From NCBI GenBank assembly GCA_027484145.1, contig JAIXUH010000034.1:62001-126000 (forward strand): 64,000 nucleotides of DNA, written 5' to 3'. The notes under the pieces are model-generated. The model worked only from the letters and a program-made list of their open reading frames with translations, was not told the DNA's origin and did no database searches. Of the stretch, positions 18,570 to 28,245 are shown piece after piece. This stretch comes from Rhodobacter sp. GTDB lineage: Bacteria > Pseudomonadota > Alphaproteobacteria > Rhodobacterales > Rhodobacteraceae. How positions within the stretch are numbered: the first letter of the stretch is position 1; each line of letters opens with the position of its first letter. A program made the position numbers and the translations under genes.

Positions 18570-19303
18570 CATCGCTTCCTGCGTCGACAGGCACCAAACT
18601 TGGCCTTGTGATCGATCTTGATACGTGCGTCGGCTGTCATGCCTGCGTCACCGCCTGCAAGGGCTGGAACGATCAGGGGTATGGCGCGGCCCTGTCGGAC
18701 CAGAATCCTTATGGGGCTGATCCTTCAGGCACCTTTCTGAACCGCGTTCACAGCTATCAGGTGGTGCCCGATGATGCGCCGCCGCAGATCGTCAACTTTC
18801 CCCGGTCCTGCCTGCATTGCGAAGATGCGCCTTGTGTGACCGTCTGCCCCACCGGTGCCAGCTACAAACGCGCCGAGGATGGGATCGTGCTGGTGAATGA
18901 AGATGCCTGCATCGGCTGCGGTCTGTGTGCCTGGGCCTGTCCCTATGGCGCGCGCGAGTTGGACATGGACGCGGGCGTGATGAAGAAATGCACGCTCTGC
19001 GTCGACCGCATCTACAACGAGACCCTGCCGGAAGAGGACCGCGAACCCGCCTGCGTGCGGACCTGCCCCACGGGCGCGCGACACTTTGGCGATCTGGGTG
19101 ATCCGCACAGTGCGGTGTCGCAACTGGTGGCCGCGCGCGGTGGCTTTGCCCTGATGCCCGAACAGGGCACCAAGCCCACAAACCGCTATCTTCCACCCCG
19201 GCCCAAGGACCGCCCCGATCAGGCCAGCCTGCTGGCGCCGCTTCTGGATATCAAGGCCACGGGTTTTGCCGGGTGGCTGGACAAGGTTCTGGGGAAGATC
19301 TGA
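18566..19303 (+). CDS. soeB: Sulfite dehydrogenase SoeB, iron-sulfur subunit
   Basis: The protein has 245 residues and is a DmsB/NrfC-type electron-transfer subunit. Four cysteine groups for four [4Fe-4S] clusters are visible: CVGCHACVTACKGWN, CLHCEDAPCVTVCPTG, CIGCGLCAWACPYG and CTLCVDRI with CVRTCPTGA. It carries electrons from SoeA to SoeC. No signal peptide is present. Its start overlaps the soeA stop by 4 bases. Confidence 0.92.
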   Translation: MTSLPASTGTKLGLVIDLDTCVGCHACVTACKGWNDQGYGAALSDQNPYGADPSGTFLNRVHSYQVVPDDAPPQIVNFPRSCLHCEDAPCVTVCPTGASYKRAEDGIVLVNEDACIGCGLCAWACPYGARELDMDAGVMKKCTLCVDRIYNETLPEEDREPACVRTCPTGARHFGDLGDPHSAVSQLVAARGGFALMPEQGTKPTNRYLPPRPKDRPDQASLLAPLLDIKATGFAGWLDKVLGKI

Positions 19304-20176
19304 ATGAATCCGGCGCCGTCCGTCATTGTCTTTACCGTCCTGTCGGGGCTGGGGTTCGGCTTTCTGGCTTGTCTTGGCACAGGGTTGTTGCACCCGACAG
19401 GCTGGACCGCCTTTTTCGTCTGGGGTTTTGGCTATGCCTTGGCGGTGGGGGGGCTGGTGGCTTCGACCTTTCACCTTGGCAACCCGCAGCGGGCCTTGCT
19501 GGCCTTCAGCCAGTGGCGGACCAGCTGGCTTAGCCGCGAGGCCTGGGCTGCGGTGGCGACCTTGCTGGTGCTGGCCCCGGTGGCCCTGTCTGACTGGCTG
19601 GGCCTTGGTCTACCGCGCGGGTTTGGCTGGGTGGGGGCGGGGCTGGCCGCTGTTACGGTGCTGTGCACCTCGATGATTTATGCCCAGATCCGCGCCGTGC
19701 CGCGCTGGCATGACTGGTCGGTGCCCTTGGTGTTTCTGGCCTTTGCGGCGGCAGGGGGGGCGATGCTGTCGTTCCACCCCCAACTTGCCATGCTGATGCT
19801 GGTGGTGCTGGCCATGGCAATGTTGCTGCACTGGCGGCGGGGGGACGGGGCCTTTGCCAAGGCAGGGTCCACCCTGTCCACCGCCACCGGCTTGGGGACC
19901 ATTGGCACGCCATCGGTGTTTGAACTTCCCCATACGGGGGGCAATTATCTGCTGCGCGAGATGATCTACGTTGTCGGGAGGCGTCACGCGCACAAACTGC
20001 GCACCATTGCGGCTGGGCTTGCCGTTGCGGCCCCGATGTTCAGCCTTTTGCTGTTGCCCGAAGGAGTGGCCGTTGTGGTGGCGGTGGCCTGCCATCTGGT
20101 TGGGGCCTTTGTGCAGCGCTGGTTGTTCTTTGCCGAAGCCGAACATGTTGTGGGCTTGTACTACGGCAAACGCTGA
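19304..20176 (+). CDS. soeC: Sulfite dehydrogenase SoeC, membrane anchor
   Basis: The protein has 290 residues, is strongly hydrophobic with about eight membrane segments, and is related to DmsC. LVASTFHLGNPQRALLAFSQ and SWLSREAW are typical of the DmsC/SoeC family. It anchors SoeAB on the cytoplasmic face and passes electrons to the quinone pool. It begins directly after the soeB stop and closes the operon that starts with xsc. Confidence 0.9.
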   Translation: MNPAPSVIVFTVLSGLGFGFLACLGTGLLHPTGWTAFFVWGFGYALAVGGLVASTFHLGNPQRALLAFSQWRTSWLSREAWAAVATLLVLAPVALSDWLGLGLPRGFGWVGAGLAAVTVLCTSMIYAQIRAVPRWHDWSVPLVFLAFAAAGGAMLSFHPQLAMLMLVVLAMAMLLHWRRGDGAFAKAGSTLSTATGLGTIGTPSVFELPHTGGNYLLREMIYVVGRRHAHKLRTIAAGLAVAAPMFSLLLLPEGVAVVVAVACHLVGAFVQRWLFFAEAEHVVGLYYGKR

Positions 20177-20255
20177 GGTGGCGTCGGGCTTGCTGTGGCA
20201 TTGAACTTGCCTCACTCTGCAATCGACGGATGAAATCGCGGCAGGGAAATCAGGC

Positions 20256-23200
20256 GTGAATGCAGCGGACAGGACGGGAGCTAAACTTCGGGTGCCCGCA
20301 GTGGTTGACGGCGGCGCCCTGTCGGACAGCATGGTGCAGCGTCTGTCCGAGGCGCTGATACAGTCGGTCAGCACGATTGCCGGGGCCGGGGATGCCGAGG
20401 TTGCGGCCGCTGTTGACAGCGCCTTGGCGCGTATGCGTGACGCCGCCGGATTGGCGGCCTTGTCGTTGCACCGTGGGCGGGTCTGGTCTGCGGACGATGC
20501 GGGCGGCAGCACGGACGGAACCGATGCTGTGGTTCTAGGTGATGGATCGGGACATCTGCGCCTGTCGCCGGCAGGGCGTGCGGCGTTGCTTGGCCCCTGG
20601 CTTTTGCCTGTGGCCGGGGCTGCGATTACCGCCCTTGCGCGCTGCGGGGCGACCGACCTGCGGGTGGGCCTTAACGCGGCCCTGCGGGTCACGCGTTGGG
20701 TGGGGGGACTGCCCGGTGTTCTGCCGGAACTGGCGGAAAGCCCGATTGGCCGCGCGCTGGATCAGTGTCTGCCACAGACGGTGGCCCATTTGTGCACGCG
20801 CGCAATGTCGGACCCGCCTGTCGCCTTTGGCAGCGTCGACGGACGCGTGGTCGAGGTGACAGCGACGCCGCCTGTTGCGCGGAACGGGGACTGGACCCTG
20901 CGCCTGCGCGAACGGCCGCTATTGGAAATCACCCAAGACCGACTGGCCCGCCGCGACCGGCTGCTGCATTCTTTGTTCGATCTGTCGCCCGTCGGCGTCT
21001 TGCTGGTGGATGGCGATACCGGCCGGATCGACGAGGCGAATGCCGCTTTCCTGAACCTGTGCGGCCGGACCCATGAACAGGTGATTGGTCAGGATTTCAG
21101 GGGCTTGCTGCCCGAACCTCAACTGCCGCACCTGAAGGATGTGATTGCTACGCTACAGCGGGTCGGGCATTTCGGCCCGCTGGAAAGCGCGTTTCAGCGG
21201 GTGGATGGCCGGCTGGTTCCGGTCGTGACGCGCGGGTTGATGGTGCAGGGCGGGGCGGGGCGCAATCTGGTCTGGATCATGGTCGAGGACGTGAGCGAAG
21301 CCCGCGCCCACCTGGCCGAAATTCAGCAGGCCCATGATGCAGCGGTGCGCGCGCGCGCGCAACTTGATGTGGCAGTGCAGGCTTTGCCGCACGGATTTAT
21401 CGTCTGCGATGCCGATGACCGGATCGTGATGGTCAACGAACAGATGCAAACCGCCTTTCCCGATCTTGCGGCTGATCTGCAACCGGGGCAGCCTTGCGCC
21501 CTTGCGCTGCAGCGCGCACTTGATCTGGGCATGATCCCCGCGGCTGTCGGGCAGGAGAGGGCCTTTTTGCGCCAGATGACAGCGGCCCGGCGCAAGGGGG
21601 TGTTCACTGGGCTGGTACGGCTGGCCGATGGGCGGCGCCTTCGTATGGTCGAGCAAATGACCCCGCAGGGCGGGCGGGTTGGTCTGGTGATCGACGTCAC
21701 CGCCGAACACCAGATTGCCGAACGGCTGGGCCATGTCATCGAAGGGTCGCAGGTCGGCACATGGGAATGTGATCTGCGCAGTGGCGCCAATCTTGTGAAT
21801 GATCGATGGGCGTCGATGCTGGGCCGGTCACTGCGCGAGGTTGAACCCGTGACCATAGATGGCTGGCTGGCCCTGATGCACAGCGAAGACCGCAAGGTGG
21901 CACTGGCTAAGCTGGATGATATCCGCAGCCGCCGGACGGATCATTTCGAAGGCATCTTCCGGGTGCGCCATACCGCGGGGCATTGGGTCTGGGTGCAGTC
22001 GCGGGGCCGCGTTTCGGCCTGCGCCTATGACGGCACGCCTTTGTCAATGTCAGGTGTGCATGTCGATGTCTCGGCCCTCAAGCAGGCCGAAGAACGTCTG
22101 GCGCGCATCATTGCGGGGGCCAAGGTCGGCACGTGGCAGTATGATGTGCGGCTGCGGCAGAACAAGATCAATGAACGCTGGGCCGAAATCCTTGGCTATC
22201 GGTTAAGCGAGTTGGTGCCGATGGACACGCAGATGTGGGAGGCCTTGATCCACCCGGAGGATCTACAGGCCATAACTCTGAAACAGCAGCAGAATTTTGC
22301 CGTGGGCGAGTGGGCGTTCGAATATGAACTGCGCTTGCTCCACAAGCAGGGCCATTGGGTCTGGGTTCTGTCGCGCGGCGTCGTCACACAATGGGATGAC
22401 CATGGCCAGCCGCAGACCATGTCGGGCGTGCATCTGGACATCAGCACCCGCAAGCAACTGGAAATGGACCTGCGCGCCGAACGTGATTTCCTGTCACAGA
22501 TGATGGATACGTCGATTTCGGGCATCATGGCGGTGGATGATCAGGGGCGGATCGTCTTTTGCAACCGCGAGGTTCAGAGCATTCTGGAAGTGCCGATTTC
22601 CGCGCTGGTGGGCGCGGTCTTTGACCCGGCCTTGCTGGGCGTGACGGATCTGCAAGGTACGCCAGTCTCGCTGAAAGAGTTGCCCTGTCAGCGCGCCATG
22701 GCCTTGGGGCAAACCCTGCGCGATCTGCGGTTGCGCGTGGTGGTGCCCGGCGGGCGGGTCAAAGTCGTGTCCATCAACGCGGCCCCCATGCAAAGGATCG
22801 GGGCAACGGCGCAGGCGGTCTGCACCGTGACCGACATTACCCCTGCCGCCGAGGCAGAGGATCTGTTGCGTGCCGCAATGGCCCGCGCTGAAACGGCCAA
22901 TCGGGCAAAGTCCGAGTTTCTGGCCAACATGAGCCACGAATTGCGCACACCCCTGAACGGGGTTCTGGGCATGACGGGCCTCCTGGCCGAAGGGGGCGTG
23001 ACCCCCGAACAGGCCGACATGCTGCAAACCATTCAGGATTCCGGGGTTCTGCTGCTGTCGATCCTGAATGACATCCTTGATCTGGCAAAGATCGAAAGCG
23101 GCAAGTTGCAACTTGAACATCTGCCGTTTGACATGGCCGTCTTGACCAACCGGATTGCCGCCATGCATGCCCATGCCGCCAAAAGCAAAAGCGTGGCGCT

Positions 23201-24026
23201 GACGGTGAACATCACGGCTGCCGCGCAGGGGCCGTGGGTAGGCGACCCGCAGAGGGTGCTGCAGGTGCTGAACAATCTGGTCGGCAACGCGGTCAAGTTC
23301 ACCGAGGCGGGCAGTGTGGCGTTTCAGGTGGATGTCGACCCCGCAGGACTGGTCATCACGGTCAGGGATACCGGTATTGGCATGACCAAGGATCAGGCCG
23401 CATTGGTGTTTGACGAGTTCACCCAAGGCGATGGCACCATCACGCGCCGGTTCGGCGGCACGGGATTGGGTCTTCCCATCGCACGGCGGCTTGTCGTGCT
23501 GATGGGCGGGCAGATCGAGTTGTGCAGCCATATCGAACTGGGCACGACCGTCACCGTGCACCTGCCACTGGCCCGCGCACCTGCGCCGATCCCGGCTATA
23601 CTGCCGCCGGTGCCCGGACACAGCCGGAGCGAGCGCGAAGCCTGCGTCGGACTGCGCGCGCTGGTGGCCGAGGATAATGCCACCAACCGCATGATCCTGC
23701 GCGCCATGCTGGACCGTCTGGGGGTCAGCGCTGTGTTCGTGCATGACGGTGACGAAGCCGTGGCAGCATGGAAGGAACAGGCGTTTGACCTGATCTTTCT
23801 GGACATCTCGATGCCGCGCAAGGATGGCGTGACCGCGCTGGAGGAGTTGCGGGCCAAGGCTGGGTCGGCCGGTTTGCCGCCAACCATTGCCGTCACGGCA
23901 AATGCGATGACGCATCATGTCGAAGACTACCTGCGGGCCGGCTTTTCGGCGGTGGCGGCGAAACCGTTGCAACTGGACGATCTGGCCGCAGCGATTGCGC
24001 GCGTCAGCAAGATGGCAGCGCCATAA
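20256..24026 (+). CDS. Soluble hybrid sensor histidine kinase with about five PAS domains
   Basis: The protein has 1256 residues from GTG 20256. After an N-terminal region of unclear fold (1-230) come PAS-like units at about 235-350, 371-490, 493-615, 617-745 and 748-865; the third and fourth are PAS_3 type with HWVWVQSRG and HWVWVLSRG. HisKA follows with phospho-acceptor His894 in SHELRTPLNG, then the ATPase domain (NLVGNAVKFTEAG, DTGIGM, GTGLGLPI) and a receiver domain with Asp1183 in LIFLDISMP. No membrane segment is evident, so it should sense an intracellular signal, possibly redox through a PAS cofactor. No separate response regulator is next to it. It lies 80 bases after soeC on the same strand, but a functional link to taurine is unproven. 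Confidence 0.9.
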   Translation: MNAADRTGAKLRVPAVVDGGALSDSMVQRLSEALIQSVSTIAGAGDAEVAAAVDSALARMRDAAGLAALSLHRGRVWSADDAGGSTDGTDAVVLGDGSGHLRLSPAGRAALLGPWLLPVAGAAITALARCGATDLRVGLNAALRVTRWVGGLPGVLPELAESPIGRALDQCLPQTVAHLCTRAMSDPPVAFGSVDGRVVEVTATPPVARNGDWTLRLRERPLLEITQDRLARRDRLLHSLFDLSPVGVLLVDGDTGRIDEANAAFLNLCGRTHEQVIGQDFRGLLPEPQLPHLKDVIATLQRVGHFGPLESAFQRVDGRLVPVVTRGLMVQGGAGRNLVWIMVEDVSEARAHLAEIQQAHDAAVRARAQLDVAVQALPHGFIVCDADDRIVMVNEQMQTAFPDLAADLQPGQPCALALQRALDLGMIPAAVGQERAFLRQMTAARRKGVFTGLVRLADGRRLRMVEQMTPQGGRVGLVIDVTAEHQIAERLGHVIEGSQVGTWECDLRSGANLVNDRWASMLGRSLREVEPVTIDGWLALMHSEDRKVALAKLDDIRSRRTDHFEGIFRVRHTAGHWVWVQSRGRVSACAYDGTPLSMSGVHVDVSALKQAEERLARIIAGAKVGTWQYDVRLRQNKINERWAEILGYRLSELVPMDTQMWEALIHPEDLQAITLKQQQNFAVGEWAFEYELRLLHKQGHWVWVLSRGVVTQWDDHGQPQTMSGVHLDISTRKQLEMDLRAERDFLSQMMDTSISGIMAVDDQGRIVFCNREVQSILEVPISALVGAVFDPALLGVTDLQGTPVSLKELPCQRAMALGQTLRDLRLRVVVPGGRVKVVSINAAPMQRIGATAQAVCTVTDITPAAEAEDLLRAAMARAETANRAKSEFLANMSHELRTPLNGVLGMTGLLAEGGVTPEQADMLQTIQDSGVLLLSILNDILDLAKIESGKLQLEHLPFDMAVLTNRIAAMHAHAAKSKSVALTVNITAAAQGPWVGDPQRVLQVLNNLVGNAVKFTEAGSVAFQVDVDPAGLVITVRDTGIGMTKDQAALVFDEFTQGDGTITRRFGGTGLGLPIARRLVVLMGGQIELCSHIELGTTVTVHLPLARAPAPIPAILPPVPGHSRSEREACVGLRALVAEDNATNRMILRAMLDRLGVSAVFVHDGDEAVAAWKEQAFDLIFLDISMPRKDGVTALEELRAKAGSAGLPPTIAVTANAMTHHVEDYLRAGFSAVAAKPLQLDDLAAAIARVSKMAAP

Positions 24027-24050
24027 GGCCACCGCCCCGTAGGGGCCGGA

Positions 24051-25112
24051 TCAGCCGCGCAGCACGATCGCGTCACGACCGGAGACGCTGATTTCCATCG
24101 CAGACCCCACAGCCGGTGGTGGCTGGTCGGCCCGGTTGAACGTGTCCAGCGACACCTTGGTGCCACCGATATCGGCGCGCAGCCGGATCACGGAGCCCAT
24201 GAAATGCACGGCTTCGATCCGAGCGGGCAAGACCGTCTCGCGCCCTTCGGTGCGGCCCAGGTGCAGGGCTTCGGGGCGCAGCGCGATGGCGACCGTATCG
24301 CCCTTGCGCGCGGACAGGCTACCTTCGGCAAGGGTCATCGACACACCGCCCAGCGTGACGGTGCCCGTTTCGGGGTTTTCCACGCGGGCGTCAAAAGTGT
24401 TCAGCGTGCCAACAAAGTTGGCCACAAACCGCGTCGTCGGGCGATTGTAGATGTCAAAGGGCGAGCCGACCTGATCGGCGATGCCGCCGTTCATCACCAC
24501 GATGCGGTCAGACATCGACAGGGCTTCTTCCTGATCATGTGTCACGAAGATGGTGGTGATGCCCAGTTCCTTTTGAATCTCGCGAATTTCGGTGCGCAGC
24601 GACACCCGGATTTTCGCATCCAGCGCCGACAGCGGTTCATCCAGCAGCAGCACGCGCGGGCGCGGGGCCAAGGCGCGGGCAAGTGCAACACGCTGTTGCT
24701 GGCCGCCCGAAAGCTGGAACGGAAAGCGCGCGCCAAGATCGGGCAGGCCGATCAGGCGCAGCATCTCGGTCACGCGGGCGTCGCGTTCGGCCCGTGGCAC
24801 GCCCTTGACCCGCAGGCCAAAGGCCACGTTTTCGGCCACGGTCAGGTTGGGAAACAACGCATAGGCCTGAAACACCATACCGATGTTGCGCGCATTGGCC
24901 TTGGCTCCGGTCACATCCTGCCCATCGATGCGGATGCTGCCCGTTGTCGGCTGTTCAAACCCAGCGACCATGCGCAGCACGGTGGTCTTGCCGCAGCCCG
25001 ATGGCCCGAGGAGCGAGACAAACTCGCCCTGGGCCACGCCAAGCGAGAAATCCTTGACCACGCGGTTGGCGCCAAAAGTCTTTTCGAGGTGGGTCAGATC
25101 AAGGAAAGCCAT
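24051..25112 (-). CDS. ABC importer ATP-binding protein (PotA/AfuC type)
   Basis: The protein has 353 residues. Walker A is GPSGCGKTT, the signature LSGGQQQRVALARAL, Walker B VLLLDEPLSALD, and the switch His is in FVTHDQEEA. A C-terminal TOBE domain (about 270-350) is present, as in the spermidine/putrescine and iron(III) importers. It starts in the last base of the upstream permease stop (TGATG), so translation is coupled. Substrate cannot be set from the ATPase. Confidence 0.88.
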   Translation of the reverse strand: MAFLDLTHLEKTFGANRVVKDFSLGVAQGEFVSLLGPSGCGKTTVLRMVAGFEQPTTGSIRIDGQDVTGAKANARNIGMVFQAYALFPNLTVAENVAFGLRVKGVPRAERDARVTEMLRLIGLPDLGARFPFQLSGGQQQRVALARALAPRPRVLLLDEPLSALDAKIRVSLRTEIREIQKELGITTIFVTHDQEEALSMSDRIVVMNGGIADQVGSPFDIYNRPTTRFVANFVGTLNTFDARVENPETGTVTLGGVSMTLAEGSLSARKGDTVAIALRPEALHLGRTEGRETVLPARIEAVHFMGSVIRLRADIGGTKVSLDTFNRADQPPPAVGSAMEISVSGRDAIVLRG

Positions 25113-25903
25113 CAGCGTTTTGCCCGTTCATGTTTTGAGAACCGCGTCGCAAGCTGGATCAGCCCCATGCAGGCCCATGTTATGGTAAAGGCGATCACCG
25201 CCAGTGCCGCCGGTTCATAGGCCTTGTTGCCCCCCATCCACACCATGTAGGGGCCAAAGGCGGGGCGGTTCAGCAGGGCCGCAAAGACATATTCGCCAAT
25301 CACGATGGCAAAGGTCAGAAAGGCCCCGGACAGCACTGCCACCAGCACATTGGGCAGCACAACCCGCGCCATGATGGTGATCCACCCTGCGCCAAGGCTT
25401 TGCGCGGCCTCGGTCAGCGTGCCCACATCGATGGTGCGCAGGCCCGTATCCACCGCGCGATACATATAGGGCAGGGCCAGCACGGCATAACCGAACATCA
25501 GCAGGATGTCGGTGCCGAGGGCTGAGCCTGTCAGCGGCAGGAAGGACGAGGTGTTGTAAAGACGGATATAGCCAAAGACGATGACAATGGGCGGAATGAC
25601 CAGCGGCAACAGGGTGATGAACTCGATATAGGGGCGCAACTTCGGCATCTTGAGCCGTACCCAGAACGCGGTTGGCGTGACCAGAAACACACCCCAGACG
25701 ATGGTAAACAACGCCATCACGACCGAATAAAGGAAGGTCTGCTGGAACTGCGGATCGCCCAGCACCCGTTCATAGGCCAGAAAGGAGTATTCGCCCCGCT
25801 TGGCGCGCAGGCTGAATTCGAACATGCCGATCAGCGGCAGGAAGAAGTACAAAAGACCGGCGCCAAAGGCGATCCATGACCAGAAGCGGGCCGAGCGGAT
25901 CAT
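25112..25903 (-). CDS. ABC importer permease (PotC-like)
   Basis: The protein has 263 residues from ATG 25903 (MIRSARFWSWIAFGAGLLYF), which overlaps the stop of the preceding permease by ATGA. Six membrane segments and the EAA loop EAAQSLGAGWITIMARVVLP are visible. It forms the channel with the upstream permease. An open frame continues further upstream but is out of character (His/Arg rich) and is rejected. Confidence 0.87.
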   Translation of the reverse strand: MIRSARFWSWIAFGAGLLYFFLPLIGMFEFSLRAKRGEYSFLAYERVLGDPQFQQTFLYSVVMALFTIVWGVFLVTPTAFWVRLKMPKLRPYIEFITLLPLVIPPIVIVFGYIRLYNTSSFLPLTGSALGTDILLMFGYAVLALPYMYRAVDTGLRTIDVGTLTEAAQSLGAGWITIMARVVLPNVLVAVLSGAFLTFAIVIGEYVFAALLNRPAFGPYMVWMGGNKAYEPAALAVIAFTITWACMGLIQLATRFSKHERAKR

Positions 25904-26802
25904 TTCAGCCACCGTTCGGCGCGGGCTCGCAGCACAATGTAGATCAGGTTGGCGATGCCGGTGATGACGATCATGCCAAAAGCGATGGCATAGCCCAAGT
26001 GTGGGTCTTGCAGCACGTCGCCACGGATTTGCGCGAACAGGATGATCGGCACGATGGAAAGCGATGACCCCGTCAGCGCCATGGCCGTGGCCACAGCGCC
26101 GAAGGAATTGGCAAAGAGCAGCGCAAAGGTGCCCAGCAGCGATGGCCACAGCACCGGCAGCGCGACCATCCGCATATATTGCCCCGTGCTGGCACCCAGG
26201 CTTTCGGCGGCCTCGCGCCATTCGCGTTTCAGCCCGTCAAGGGCAGGGGTGATGATCAGGATCATCAGCGGGATCTGAAAGTAAAGATAGGTCAGCGTCA
26301 GCCCGACAAAGCTGATCAGGTTGAAGCCCATCGCGGCAAGGTTCAGGCCGAACACTTCTTTCAGCACCACCGTCACAAGGCCAAGGCGGCCCAGTGTGGC
26401 GATGAAGGCAAAGGCCAGTGGCACCCCGGCAAAGTTTGACGCAACGCCCGAGAAGGTCAGCATGGCATCGCGGATCCAGCCCGGCAGGCCGCCCTTGGTG
26501 ACGGCGGCGGCGATGATCAGGCCCAGAAGGCAGCCCAGAAAGGCGGTCAGCAGGCTGATTTTCATGGAGAGGACAAAGGGTTTGACAATCTGCGGAGCCA
26601 TCAGCCCGGCAAGGTTGTTCAGCGTCAGGTCACCCTCGGGTGTCTGAAAGGCCCCGACCACGATGTGCAGGGTGGGCAGGATCAGGAACAGAAAGGCGAA
26701 GATCAGGAACGGCGCCACGCCAAACCAGTTCAACGCTGCCGACGGCAAGACGCGCGGCGCGGGCGGAGGTGCGGTGGTCAGGGCGGCTGTCGCGTCGGTC
26801 AT
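25900..26802 (-). CDS. ABC importer permease (PotB-like)
   Basis: The protein has 300 residues with about six membrane segments after a cytoplasmic N-terminus of some 25 residues. The permease EAA loop is EAAESLGASTGQYMRMVALP. It pairs with the next gene to form a PotBC/AfuB-like channel. It lies 73 bases after the binding-protein gene, separated from it by a perfect hairpin. Confidence 0.87.
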   Translation of the reverse strand: MTDATAALTTAPPPAPRVLPSAALNWFGVAPFLIFAFLFLILPTLHIVVGAFQTPEGDLTLNNLAGLMAPQIVKPFVLSMKISLLTAFLGCLLGLIIAAAVTKGGLPGWIRDAMLTFSGVASNFAGVPLAFAFIATLGRLGLVTVVLKEVFGLNLAAMGFNLISFVGLTLTYLYFQIPLMILIITPALDGLKREWREAAESLGASTGQYMRMVALPVLWPSLLGTFALLFANSFGAVATAMALTGSSLSIVPIILFAQIRGDVLQDPHLGYAIAFGMIVITGIANLIYIVLRARAERWLK

Positions 26803-26828
26803 GAAAGGCCTTGCAGATCAAATGGGTT

Positions 26829-26854
26829 TGCCCGCCGGTCGGAACCGGCGGGCA
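26829..26854 (-). other. Perfect intercistronic hairpin after the binding-protein gene
   Basis: TGCCCGCCGGT (26829-26839), loop CGGA, ACCGGCGGGCA (26844-26854) form an 11-base-pair perfect stem. There is no T tract on either side. It probably protects or partially terminates the binding-protein message, giving more binding protein than permease. Confidence 0.6.
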
Positions 26855-26875
26855 GAAGGATTGGATCAGGTCAAA

Positions 26876-27976
26876 TCACTCGACCGCGGCGCCGACAACG
26901 GTATCCCACTGTTCGGAAACCACTTTCTTGTTGGCCTCCTGCTGTGCGACGGTCGGGAACACGGCGCGGGCATAGCCTTCTGCCGGGGGCAGCTTGTCCA
27001 GTAGTTCCTGCGGGATCTTGCCAGCGGCGGTCATCGCGTTGAAGCGTGCCGGGTGGCAATAGCCCGCCAGCCAGCCCAGCTGACCTTCGTCTGAATAAAG
27101 GTATTCCATCCAGAGTTTGGCGGCGTTCGGGTGCGGCGCATAGGCGCTGATGCCCTGAACATAGACGCCAGCCAGCGACGGGCCTTCGGGAATGATCACT
27201 TCCATTTCCGGGTTGCCGCCCAGACCATCACGCCATGCCAGCAGGTTGTAGTCCCATGCGGCGACGATCGGGGTCTGGCCTTGGGCGATGGTGCCGGACT
27301 TGCCCGAAACCGGGACGAAGTTGCCAGCCTTGTTCATTTCGGCCATGAACTCCAGACCCTTGGTGCCCGAAGCCTCGCCCGGCTCGGCGCCGCGCGACAT
27401 GCCGGCGGCCATGATCGCCAGAATCGCCTGGTTCGAGGCGCGCGGATCACCCGTCAGCGCGAAAGAGGCGGCATAGTCGCCCTTGAGCAGGTCTTCCCAC
27501 TTAGTCGGGCTGGTTTCGACCAGATCCTTGTTGATGCCAAAGGCCATCACGCCGTAGTAGTCGCCGTACCAATGGCCATCGGGGTCTTTGATATCGGCCG
27601 GGATTTCGTCCCAGGTCGAGACCTTGTAGGGCATCAGCAGACCTTCGGCCTGCATTTGCGGACCAAAGGCCAGACCCACGTCAACGACGTCAGGCGCCTG
27701 CGGGCCCTTGTTGTCCTTGTTGGCTTTGACGGCCTCGACTTCGTCAGCCGAGCCTGCGTCGGGGTTCAGCTCGTTGACGGTGATTTCGGGATACTTCTTC
27801 TTGAAGCCTTCGATCACGGCGCCATAGCCGCACCAGTCATGCGGCAGCGCGATCGTGGTCAGCATGCCTTCGGCCTTGGCTGCGGCCTCCAACTCGGCCA
27901 TATGGCCTTCGGCCATGGCCATGCTCGACATGGCCAGCACGCTTGCCGTGGTGGCAAGGATGGTTTTCTTCAACAT
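26876..27976 (-). CDS. ABC importer periplasmic binding protein (PotD/family 1)
   Basis: The protein has 366 residues with a signal peptide MLKKTILATTASVLAMSSMA ending MAMAEG. The fold is that of family 1 solute-binding proteins: LPHDWCGYGAVIEGFKKKYP near the N-terminus, APDVVDVGLAFGPQMQAEG, and WDYNLLAWRDG later. Related proteins bind polyamines, iron(III), thiamine or phosphonates; no residue set I can see decides. It is the first gene of the four-gene importer operon. Confidence 0.85.
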   Translation of the reverse strand: MLKKTILATTASVLAMSSMAMAEGHMAELEAAAKAEGMLTTIALPHDWCGYGAVIEGFKKKYPEITVNELNPDAGSADEVEAVKANKDNKGPQAPDVVDVGLAFGPQMQAEGLLMPYKVSTWDEIPADIKDPDGHWYGDYYGVMAFGINKDLVETSPTKWEDLLKGDYAASFALTGDPRASNQAILAIMAAGMSRGAEPGEASGTKGLEFMAEMNKAGNFVPVSGKSGTIAQGQTPIVAAWDYNLLAWRDGLGGNPEMEVIIPEGPSLAGVYVQGISAYAPHPNAAKLWMEYLYSDEGQLGWLAGYCHPARFNAMTAAGKIPQELLDKLPPAEGYARAVFPTVAQQEANKKVVSEQWDTVVGAAVE

Positions 27977-28245
27977 GGGTTTCTCCCGGTTGTGGTTTCA
28001 AGGGTCCGCTTGTCATCGCTGCCACTTTGCCCGGATCGTCAGGCCGCGCGCGGAATGTAACAATCAGGTAACAATGGTTCGGCGAGTCTTGCAAGCTCGT
28101 CTATCCGGCCTGTGTAACAGATTTTTCACGCGCGGTTGCTTTGAAACGATTATCACGGCGCGGCCGAGAGGTGTGCCACCAGGCATTGGTGGCGGTGCCT
28201 GCGGTCGCATTGCGATGCCGGACACAACGGCGGCGCTGGTGCAGC
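27977..28245. promoter_or_regulatory. Promoter region of the PotD-like gene with GTAACAAT repeats
   Basis: GTAACAAT occurs at 28057-28064 and 28068-28075, exactly 11 bases apart (one helical turn), with a related GTAACAG at 28114-28120. On the minus strand these lie 80-145 bases upstream of the binding-protein start. They look like cooperative regulator sites. I see no gene here. Confidence 0.35.

Noticed and set aside
25904-26221. N-terminal extension of the PotC-like permease
   Set aside because: The extra 106 residues are His/Arg rich and overlap the upstream permease in another frame; ATG 25903 with an ATGA overlap fits better.
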